Below are positions 1 to 5,021 of a stretch of 5,021 nucleotides of DNA, in pieces. Below the pieces are notes generated by a model. The model searched no databases. It was not told the DNA's origin and was given only the letters and a program-made list of their open reading frames with translations. Every line of letters begins with the position of its first letter. Position 1 is the first letter of the stretch. The DNA comes from Spirochaetota bacterium. GTDB lineage: Bacteria > Spirochaetota > UBA4802 > JAFGJZ01. Where the stretch lies: positions 1 through 5,021 of the forward strand of contig JAEWVM010000193.1 in the NCBI GenBank assembly GCA_023396615.1. The letters run 5' to 3'. The position numbers were made by a program, and so were the translations under genes.

Positions 1-1
1 G

Positions 2-133
2 GGTCCATCGTTATCACTGCCTTCGATAATCGTAATCGGTCATGAACTCGGCTGGAAAAAAACATCAGTGTATGTTGCTCTTGTTGTTTTTATGTCAACA
101 TTTGCCGGATGGATATTCGGAACATTCATTTGA
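2..133 (+). CDS. COG0701/ArsP-type permease, C-terminal end only (partial)
   Basis: This is an open frame from the left edge to the TGA at 131-133, giving the last 43 residues of a membrane protein whose start lies outside the window. It begins GPSLSLPSIIVI and ends in a hydrophobic helix after a GWKKT turn. From memory, the GP-x-LSLPS...KKT...Y layout resembles the C-terminus of COG0701 permeases (PF03773, including ArsP and YraQ-like proteins), which move organoarsenicals or other metal(loid) compounds across the inner membrane. The GWK turn also resembles the GWK at residues 130-132 of the next gene product, which fits a shared fold. The next start is only 9 bases downstream, so this is the same operon. 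Whether the whole protein is a full-length permease or another half-size one cannot be seen. Substrate is unknown. Confidence 0.65.
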   Translation, partial: GPSLSLPSIIVIGHELGWKKTSVYVALVVFMSTFAGWIFGTFI

Positions 134-136
134 GGA
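132..136 (+). promoter_or_regulatory. Ribosome binding site for the first half-permease
   Basis: GAGGA lies 6 bases before the ATG at 143 and overlaps the TGA stop of the upstream permease. It supports ATG 143 as the true start and suggests translational coupling to the gene before it. Confidence 0.6.
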
Positions 137-142
137 TTAATT

Positions 143-622
143 ATGCTAATACTTGCAATATCCACCGCTCTTCTGCTGATTGTTTCTTTTATTTTCAACG
201 TGAGAAAAACAATCAGCGCGCTTAAAATCGCGCTGAGAATGTTCATGAATCTTCTTCCGCAGATGATTCCTGTTCTGTTTTGTATCGCGTTCATCCTCGC
301 TCTTCTTCCGCCTGAAACAATTGAAAAATTCATGGGGAAAGATTCCGGCATCACGGGCTTTCTCGTCGCGGGAGCCGCGGGTTCAATCGCTCTCATCCCG
401 GGTTTTGTTGTATATCCCATGGCAGGAGTTCTCGTCAAAAACGGAGTCAGCTATCCCGTTATTTCTGTTTTTATAACGACGCTCATGATGGTAGGAATTC
501 TCACTCTTCCGATTGAAAGAAAATTCTTCGGCTGGAAAGTCTCAATCACGCGGAACATTCTGAGTTTCGCCGCGGCTGTCGCTATCGGATCCGCGATGGC
601 TTTAATCTGGAGGTTTCTGTGA
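143..622 (+). CDS. Half-size COG0701-type permease, subunit A of a split pair
   Basis: A 159-residue, strongly hydrophobic protein with about five predicted membrane segments (roughly residues 1-19, 37-56, 70-91, 102-122 and 135-158). It has no signal peptide distinct from the first helix. Visible landmarks are P43, P56, IEK at 60-62, G65, SG at 68-69, P86, P92, KNG at 99-101, E125, GWK at 130-132 and R137. From residue 60 to 141 it aligns without gaps, at a constant offset of 10, to the next gene product, with about 25 of 82 residues identical. This is the relation expected of the two internal repeats of a COG0701 permease. It is about half the length of full family members, so it probably works only as a complex with its neighbour. 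The ATG at 143 has a good GAGGA site. The stop overlaps the next start by 4 bases. Substrate unknown; an arsenical or metal-thiol compound is suggested by the adjacent acr3. Family assignment is by pattern, not by search. Confidence 0.72.
   Translation: MLILAISTALLLIVSFIFNVRKTISALKIALRMFMNLLPQMIPVLFCIAFILALLPPETIEKFMGKDSGITGFLVAGAAGSIALIPGFVVYPMAGVLVKNGVSYPVISVFITTLMMVGILTLPIERKFFGWKVSITRNILSFAAAVAIGSAMALIWRFL
609..613 (+). promoter_or_regulatory. Ribosome binding site that decides the GTG start at 619
   Basis: GGAGG sits inside the end of the preceding gene, 5 bases before GTG 619. It justifies the GTG start, which overlaps the upstream TGA as GTGA and points to coupled translation of the two permease halves. 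Confidence 0.7.
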
Positions 623-1155
623 AAACTTATCTTAAGAAAAACAAATACGAAATCATCATAACGGTTTTCATGGGAATATTCGTTCTGCTTTCATATATTT
701 ATGATTACAGAACAGGAATGGAAAGCGCGCGGAATTTCTCGGATTCAATCATTGAAATGATTTCTTTTCTTCCGCTTATTTTTATTCTAATAGGACTCTT
801 CGATGTATGGGTTCCGCGCGGAGTCATAGAAAAACATCTTGGAGAAAATTCAGGCTTAATGAGCATCGTCTGGATGATTCTTCTCGCGATGCTCCAGGCA
901 GGACCGCTTTACGGTGCGTTCCCGGTCGCTTACATGCTTTGGAAGAAAGGCACAAGCGTTAGAAATATTTTCATCTATATCGGCGCATTCACCACGATGA
1001 AAATTCCGATGCTTTCTTTCGAAATAGGTTTTCTCGGACTTAAGTTTTCACTTCTGCGCACACTGCTTTCAATGCCCGTTTTCATCATCATTGCTTTTAT
1101 AATGCAAAAAAAATTCGGGAAAAACTTCACGATGAGTGACGGCAAAAACAATTGA
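619..1155 (+). CDS. Half-size COG0701-type permease, subunit B of a split pair
   Basis: A 178-residue membrane protein with a lysine-rich N-terminus (K2, K6, K7, K9), about five hydrophobic segments (roughly 10-29, 48-66, 80-98, 114-132, 145-162) and a charged 16-residue tail. Landmarks mirror subunit A: P66, IEK at 70-72, G75, SG at 78-79, P96, P102, KKG at 109-111, E135, G140, K142, S144 and R147. The third helix carries the QAGPLYGAFP motif at 93-102, a glycine/proline-rich break of the kind found in transporter substrate paths. It starts with GTG, overlapping the stop of subunit A by 4 bases, behind a strong GGAGG. Such overlap is typical of subunits made in equal amounts. I infer a heteromeric COG0701 transporter of about ten helices. 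The acr3 start follows 11 bases after the stop. Substrate is not shown by the sequence. Confidence is good for a membrane protein paired with A, moderate for the family. Confidence 0.72.
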   Translation: MKTYLKKNKYEIIITVFMGIFVLLSYIYDYRTGMESARNFSDSIIEMISFLPLIFILIGLFDVWVPRGVIEKHLGENSGLMSIVWMILLAMLQAGPLYGAFPVAYMLWKKGTSVRNIFIYIGAFTTMKIPMLSFEIGFLGLKFSLLRTLLSMPVFIIIAFIMQKKFGKNFTMSDGKNN

Positions 1156-1156
1156 T

Positions 1157-1160
1157 GGAG
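1157..1160 (+). promoter_or_regulatory. Ribosome binding site that decides the acr3 start
   Basis: GGAG is 6 bases before ATG 1167. Two earlier in-frame starts exist, TTG 1152 and ATG 1155, but neither has a purine-rich site upstream and both sit on top of the previous gene's stop. ATG 1167 is therefore preferred. Confidence 0.65.
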
Positions 1161-1166
1161 AATATT

Positions 1167-2234
1167 ATGGTTAAAAATTCAGGGATTTCATTTTTTGAAA
1201 AATATTTAAGCTTATGGGTGGGACTTTGCATCACACTCGGAATTCTTATCGGCAAATATTTTCCGGCAATTCCGGAAACTCTCGGGCAATTGGAATATTC
1301 ACATGTTTCGATTCCTGTAGCAATTCTCATCTGGCTTATGATATATCCGATGATGCTTAAGGTCGACTTCTCTTCTGTTGTTAAAAGCGTCAAACAGCCC
1401 AAGGGTCTTGCGGTAACAATTATAACGAACTGGCTCATTAAACCGTTCACGATGTACGCAATCGCTTATCTTTTTTTTAATGTTGTTTTCAAATCACTCA
1501 TACCCGTTGATCTTTCTCAAAGCTATATTGCAGGAGCTGTTCTTCTGGGCGCGGCACCCTGCACTGCCATGGTTTTTGTGTGGAGTCATCTTACAAAAGG
1601 CAATCCCTCTTACACTCTTGTGCAGGTTGCAATCAACGATCTCATAATACTTTTCGCTTTCACTCCGATTGTCGCATTTCTTCTCGGCATAAGCGGAATA
1701 ACCGTTCCATACAACACACTGATTCTTTCGGTTATTCTTTTTGTGGTGATACCTCTTTCTCTCGGCGTTATTACCCGTGTTACGATAGTCAAATACCGCG
1801 GAATAGATTATTATAATAAATTCGTTTCTAAATTTTCAAACATAACAATTGCCGGACTCCTTCTCACGCTTGTCATTATATTTTCTTTTCAGGGTGACGT
1901 CATTCTTTCTAACCCGCTTCACATTGCTCTTATCGCAGTTCCTCTTGTCATTCAGACATTTTTAATATTTTTTATCGCGTATGGATGGGCACGCCTTTGG
2001 AAACTCGATCATTCGATCGCGGCACCTGCAGGTATGATCGGTGCGAGCAATTTTTTTGAACTTGCAGTTGCCGTTGCAGTTTCGCTCTTCGGAATTTCTT
2101 CAGGAGCGGCTCTTGCAACTGTCGTCGGAGTGCTGGTTGAAGTTCCTGTTATGCTTACACTTGTCAAAATAGCTAATAATACCCGGCACTGGTTTAATCG
2201 AGAAGTTCTCGAGATAGACGGAATAGACAGTTAA
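1167..2234 (+). CDS. acr3: Acr3 family arsenite efflux transporter
   Basis: A 355-residue inner-membrane protein that should export As(III), as arsenite, driven by the proton gradient. It belongs to the bile/arsenite/riboflavin transporter superfamily and has about ten hydrophobic helices. The N-terminus (FFEKYLSLWVGL at 9-20, then GILIGKYFP) is typical of Acr3. The GAAPCTAMVFVWS block holds the key cysteine, C132, and the GVLVEVPVML block near the C-terminus holds E325. In the studied Alkaliphilus metalliredigens Acr3 the essential residues are C129 and E322. The 193-residue spacing is identical here, which is strong support for function. Length is normal for bacterial Acr3. It follows the split permease by 11 bases and precedes the reductase by 14, so it is co-transcribed. 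No ArsR regulator, ArsC reductase or ArsA ATPase is visible; if present they lie upstream. The reading frame crosses an 8-T run at 1471-1478 without disruption. Confidence 0.95.
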   Translation: MVKNSGISFFEKYLSLWVGLCITLGILIGKYFPAIPETLGQLEYSHVSIPVAILIWLMIYPMMLKVDFSSVVKSVKQPKGLAVTIITNWLIKPFTMYAIAYLFFNVVFKSLIPVDLSQSYIAGAVLLGAAPCTAMVFVWSHLTKGNPSYTLVQVAINDLIILFAFTPIVAFLLGISGITVPYNTLILSVILFVVIPLSLGVITRVTIVKYRGIDYYNKFVSKFSNITIAGLLLTLVIIFSFQGDVILSNPLHIALIAVPLVIQTFLIFFIAYGWARLWKLDHSIAAPAGMIGASNFFELAVAVAVSLFGISSGAALATVVGVLVEVPVMLTLVKIANNTRHWFNREVLEIDGIDS

Positions 2235-2248
2235 AGAATGGAGGTTTT

Positions 2249-3898
2249 ATGAAAATAATAATCATCGGCGCTGTTGCTGCGGGTACATCCGCAGCAGCAA
2301 AGGCAAGAAGAAATGACGAGACAAGTGAAATTAAAATCTACGAGAAAGATTCACATATTTCATATTCCGCATGCGGCACGCCCTACTACATCGGCGGAAG
2401 CATCGAATCAATCGACTCACTGACTCCGAGAGATGCCGCGTTCTTTAAATCAAAATATAATGTCGATGTTTTTATCAGACATGAAGTTTTAGAGATCAAT
2501 GCACAAACGAAAGCAATTTCGGTAAAAAATCTTAACGACGGAAACACCTTCACGGAAAATTTTGATAAACTGATAATCGCAACAGGCGCAGAGAGCATAA
2601 TTCCGCCGATTGAAGGAATTGATAAAAGCAATGTATTCAGCCTCAGAAATATTTCTTCAGCTGAGAAAATCAAAAACTATATAGATGAAATCAATATCAA
2701 ATCGGCTCTTATTGTCGGCTCAGGTTTCATCGGAATGGAACTCGCCGAAAACTTTTCATTAAAAGGAATTGATACAACAATCGTCGAAATGAAAGATCAT
2801 CTATCACCTAAAATGGATAATGACGTTTCAGCATATATAGAAGACTATATTTCAAAAAAGGGAATCAAGTTTTACACAAAAGATTCCGTGACTAAAATAT
2901 GCGGGGGGCAAAACGCCGAATACGCCGAACTTAAAAGCGGCCAAAAAATCAACGCCGGTATTTTTATTATTGCAGCGGGAGTTAGACCTAATACTTCTCT
3001 CGCCTTCAATGCAGGTATTGAAAGTGGAATCACCGGCGCAATAAAAGTTAACAAAAAGATGCAGACAAACTTCGAAGATATTTACGCATGCGGCGACTGT
3101 GCCGAATCGTATTCCGTAATAACAGGAAAACCTGCGTATCATCCTCTCGGTTCGACGGCAAACAAAACAGGACGTATCGCAGGAGACCAGGCAAGCGGAG
3201 GACAGCTCGAGTTCAGAGGAATTCTCGGAACGGGAATATTCAAACTCTTCGACATGACAGTCTCCCAGACCGGACTTACTGAAACAGATGCACGCGCGGA
3301 AGGCTTCGACTGCGAAGTCGTTCACAATATCAAACCCGACAAACCGGAATACTCCGGCGGAAAAGAAATGATGATTAAGGCAGTTGCTGACAGAAGAACC
3401 CAGAGACTCATCGGTGTTCAGATCGTCGGCTATGAAGGAGTCGATAAACGTATTGATGTCTTTGCAACTGCAATCACATTCGGCGCAAAGGTGACGGACC
3501 TATTTCATCTTGATCTCGCTTACGCGCCTCCTTATTCAACGACAAAAGATCCTGTGATGTACACAGGAATGATTCTCGACAACGCAATGAACAATAAACG
3601 CAAACTGATCACACCTGCCGAATTGAAAGAAGCTGCATCAAATAAAAAAGTTCAGATAATCGACGCACGCGTTTCAGGCCAGTACGAAAAGGCGCATGTT
3701 GAAGGAGCCGGGAATATTCCGCACGAAAAAATGCGTGAATGCTGTTCCTCACTCGACAAGGAAAAACTCACTGTGACTTACTGCAACAAAGGAGTCACGG
3801 GAAACGCAGCACAGAATATTTTAATCAACAAGGGTTTCAAAGATGTAAGAAATCTTTCAGGCGGGCATAAAAATTACAAAATGACGGAGAAGAAATAA
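2249..3898 (+). CDS. CoA-disulfide / persulfide reductase with C-terminal rhodanese domain (CoADR-RHD type)
   Basis: A 549-residue soluble flavoenzyme, the usual length for this fusion. Such enzymes use NAD(P)H and FAD to reduce CoA disulfide, CoA or glutathione persulfides or polysulfide; the rhodanese domain handles sulfane sulfur. Domain order: FAD-binding start with a GAVAAGTSAAAKARR glycine loop at 7-21; redox cysteine C42 in SACGTPYY; ATGA at 111-114; NAD(P)-binding GSGFIGMELAE at 157-167; second FAD motif ACGDCAE at 280-286; dimerisation domain at about 325-440 with the family motif YAPPYSTTKDPV; rhodanese domain from about 453 with catalytic C512 in CNKGVTGN and a terminal NLSGGHKNY. 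A single active-site cysteine (C42), not a CxxxxC pair, separates it from glutathione reductases and fits CoADR/NADH oxidase relatives. GGAGG precedes ATG 2249 by 4 bases. It is the last gene of the operon beside acr3, suggesting a thiol or persulfide role in arsenic handling (inference). An NADH oxidase role is the main alternative. Confidence 0.9.
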   Translation: MKIIIIGAVAAGTSAAAKARRNDETSEIKIYEKDSHISYSACGTPYYIGGSIESIDSLTPRDAAFFKSKYNVDVFIRHEVLEINAQTKAISVKNLNDGNTFTENFDKLIIATGAESIIPPIEGIDKSNVFSLRNISSAEKIKNYIDEINIKSALIVGSGFIGMELAENFSLKGIDTTIVEMKDHLSPKMDNDVSAYIEDYISKKGIKFYTKDSVTKICGGQNAEYAELKSGQKINAGIFIIAAGVRPNTSLAFNAGIESGITGAIKVNKKMQTNFEDIYACGDCAESYSVITGKPAYHPLGSTANKTGRIAGDQASGGQLEFRGILGTGIFKLFDMTVSQTGLTETDARAEGFDCEVVHNIKPDKPEYSGGKEMMIKAVADRRTQRLIGVQIVGYEGVDKRIDVFATAITFGAKVTDLFHLDLAYAPPYSTTKDPVMYTGMILDNAMNNKRKLITPAELKEAASNKKVQIIDARVSGQYEKAHVEGAGNIPHEKMRECCSSLDKEKLTVTYCNKGVTGNAAQNILINKGFKDVRNLSGGHKNYKMTEKK

Positions 3899-3913
3899 AA
3901 TCCTTTCTCCCGG

Positions 3914-3940
3914 CCTCTCTCCTTTGATAAAGGAGAGAGG
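3914..3940. repeat. Perfect 12-bp stem palindrome after the operon (possible transcript end or dispersed repeat)
   Basis: CCTCTCTCCTTT at 3914-3925 and AAAGGAGAGAGG at 3929-3940 are exact reverse complements around a 3-base GAT loop. The stem can extend outward: 3901-3908 and 3945-3952 pair with one mismatch beyond a small internal loop. It starts 16 bases after the reductase stop, where an operon terminator would be expected, and would form a very stable RNA hairpin. No T-run follows on the plus strand, so it is not a textbook intrinsic terminator. It may stabilise the 3' end of the mRNA or be a copy of a dispersed intergenic palindrome. Confidence 0.75.
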
Positions 3941-3975
3941 AGCAAGAAAAGATACTGTCCATAAGAAATAATCTA

Positions 3976-4005
3976 TTGACTCAGTTGCAAAAGTCCCTTT
4001 TTATT
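3976..4005 (+). promoter_or_regulatory. Possible sigma-70-like promoter for the acetyltransferase gene
   Basis: TTGACT at 3976-3981 matches the -35 consensus at 5 of 6 positions. TTTATT at 4000-4005, 18 bases further on, matches the -10 box at only 4 of 6. The position after the operon-ending hairpin and about 55 bases before the next start is sensible. The weak -10 box keeps confidence low, and the host's promoter consensus is unknown. Confidence 0.25.
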
Positions 4006-4018
4006 TCAATGAGGGATT
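3992..4018. repeat. Imperfect inverted repeat in the leader of the acetyltransferase gene
   Basis: AGTCCCT at 3992-3998 can pair with AGGGATT at 4012-4018 over seven pairs, one of them G-U in RNA, leaving a 13-base T-rich loop. It could be a small leader hairpin or part of an intergenic repeat. It is too weak to be called a terminator or riboswitch. Confidence 0.35.
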
Positions 4019-4060
4019 CGGGGTGATTCAAATTTTAACAATTTCGACCTGAGGCTTATC

Positions 4061-5021
4061 ATGAATAACAAAATCAGAATTTACAAAATGCGAGAATCCG
4101 ATATCGGCCAGGCGGCTGATATTTGGCAAGGCTGTTATAATAAATACTCTTCAAGCAATGATTTCTTTCCTTCATACTGGAAAACAAGCACAACCGAATT
4201 AAAAGATTTTCTCAAACAAAAAATCAAAGACGGTAGTGCAATCGTAGCAGAAGCAGACGGAAAAATAATCGGCTACCTCTCGTTCGATGAATTTGATTTT
4301 AACGGAGAAGCATCCGTTTTCTGTCCGTCTATCGGTCATGCTGTAATCGATGATTACGCGGATAAAGCCTATCCGCTATTATATCAGGCCGCCGCAAAAG
4401 ACTGGGTGAGCAGAAATATATTCAATCACATGTGGACAATTAATTATAACGATACCCGACTGAAAAAAACTCTCTATGATCTTGGTTTCGGTTCATATCT
4501 AATAGATGCGTTTGCACGCACTGACGCAAAGCTTGATGCGGCTTCAACTTATGAAATAAAAAAAGCCTCGGCAAATGACGCAGAGATTCTATATTCATTA
4601 GTCGAAGAATCAAGGGAATACTACGCATCGTCTCCCCTATTTTTAAAACGCGATCCTTATTCAATTGATGATATCTCTCAAATTATTAATAATGGAAATG
4701 TATTCATCGCTTCTGACAATACTATTCCTGTCGGTTTCATAAACTTAAGCGTCTCGAATGAAAACAATTGCATCGATCTGTCTGTAAAAAACTGCGGAAT
4801 AATTGATGAAATCGGCGCCTACATCAAACCCGAACACCGCGGAAAACATCTCGGCAGAGATCTTTTGAAAAATGTTTTTAATCACTGCACTTCAAACAAC
4901 ATCGAACTCATTCATGTCGATTTTGAAACAGCGAATCTTTTCGCCAATAAATTCTGGAAGAAATATTTCAGCCCGGTTCTTTTATCGGTCAGAAGAACCA
5001 TCAATAAGAATATTAATGATT
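4061..5021 (+). CDS. Tandem GNAT-domain acetyltransferase-like protein (C-terminal end cut by the window)
   Basis: The frame is open for 320 codons with no stop before the right edge. ATG 4061 has GAGG at 4051-4054, 6 bases upstream. The protein reads as two GNAT-like domains. The first (about residues 1-155) has a typical opening, IRIYKMRESDI, and the strand pair IVAEADGKIIGYLSF, then NDTRLKKTLYDLGFGSY, but no recognisable acetyl-CoA loop. The second (about 165-320) opens with YEIKKASANDAEILYSL, has VFIASDNTIPVGFINL, and carries IDEIGAYIKPEHRGKHLGRDLL with R260 to G265 as the pyrophosphate-binding motif; H263 stands where the family usually has glycine. It ends ANKFWKKYFSPVLLSVRR, typical of the last GNAT strands, so little is probably missing. 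It should transfer an acyl group from acyl-CoA to an amine; the substrate cannot be told. A 162-base gap with a hairpin separates it from the arsenic operon, so it is probably its own transcription unit. Confidence 0.82.
   Translation, partial: MNNKIRIYKMRESDIGQAADIWQGCYNKYSSSNDFFPSYWKTSTTELKDFLKQKIKDGSAIVAEADGKIIGYLSFDEFDFNGEASVFCPSIGHAVIDDYADKAYPLLYQAAAKDWVSRNIFNHMWTINYNDTRLKKTLYDLGFGSYLIDAFARTDAKLDAASTYEIKKASANDAEILYSLVEESREYYASSPLFLKRDPYSIDDISQIINNGNVFIASDNTIPVGFINLSVSNENNCIDLSVKNCGIIDEIGAYIKPEHRGKHLGRDLLKNVFNHCTSNNIELIHVDFETANLFANKFWKKYFSPVLLSVRRTINKNIND

Noticed and set aside
40..438. Minus-strand open frame of 132 codons
   Set aside because: It lies opposite the permease genes, which have good ribosome sites and hydrophobic, family-like products. 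Its own product is low in recognisable motifs and it would begin inside the coding strand of another gene.
1152..1166. Earlier acr3 starts at TTG 1152 or ATG 1155
   Set aside because: They overlap the previous stop and have no purine-rich ribosome site upstream, whereas ATG 1167 has GGAG at a 6-base spacing and gives an N-terminus like other Acr3 proteins.
1262..1281. Local TTCCGG-containing inverted repeat in acr3
   Set aside because: It is short, lies inside well-supported coding sequence, and is explained by codons for a PAIPE segment.
1471..1478. Run of eight T in acr3 as a possible frameshift or slippage site
   Set aside because: The reading frame is intact through the run and the protein matches the family on both sides, so there is no evidence of disruption or programmed shifting.
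2852..3325. Minus-strand open frame of 157 codons
   Set aside because: It is entirely inside the reductase gene, whose domains are unambiguous across this region. The product has an unusual cysteine/serine/arginine composition typical of an antisense shadow.
3914..3940. Classical rho-independent terminator
   Set aside because: The stem is strong but no T-run follows it on the plus strand, and on the minus strand the nearest T-rich stretch is more than 12 bases beyond the stem. It is listed as a palindrome instead.
3899..4060. Small RNA, tRNA or riboswitch in the intergenic gap
   Set aside because: No cloverleaf, T-loop sequence or recognisable aptamer core is visible; only two simple inverted repeats and a weak promoter-like match.

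Overview
The window looks like bacterial DNA, moderately AT-rich by eye, with clear GGAG/GAGG ribosome binding sites, one GTG start and very tight gene packing. The gene set (Acr3 arsenite exporter, COG0701/ArsP-type permeases, CoA-disulfide reductase-rhodanese fusion) suits an anaerobe or facultative anaerobe exposed to arsenic and sulfur compounds. No marker gene fixes the lineage. The purine/pyrimidine palindromes between genes recall intergenic repeats seen in Ignavibacteria and the wider Bacteroidota/Chlorobi group, but that is an impression, not a demonstrated assignment.

Layout. Positions 2-133 are the last 43 codons of a permease of the COG0701/ArsP type. Next come two small membrane proteins (143-622 and 619-1155) that overlap by 4 bases and are homologous to each other. 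Each looks like one half of a COG0701 permease, so together they read as a split, two-subunit transporter. They are followed by an Acr3 family arsenite exporter (1167-2234) and a flavin-dependent CoA-disulfide/persulfide reductase with a C-terminal rhodanese domain (2249-3898). All five genes are on the plus strand with gaps of 9, -4, 11 and 14 bases, so they almost certainly form one operon whose promoter and any ArsR-type regulator lie upstream of the window.

The operon ends at a 162-base intergenic region (3899-4060). It holds a perfect 12-bp stem palindrome, a second weaker inverted repeat and a possible promoter. A separate gene then starts at 4061 and runs off the right edge. It encodes a protein with two GNAT-like domains, the second carrying a near-canonical acetyl-CoA motif.

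How the genes may work together (inference): Acr3 exports As(III). The COG0701 permeases may export organic arsenicals or related (thio)metal species. The reductase-rhodanese protein may supply or recycle low-molecular-weight thiols and persulfides that bind or reduce arsenic. The split permease pair next to acr3 and the reductase is the most unusual part of the window. Nothing suggests a phage, an insertion sequence, a CRISPR array or an RNA gene.
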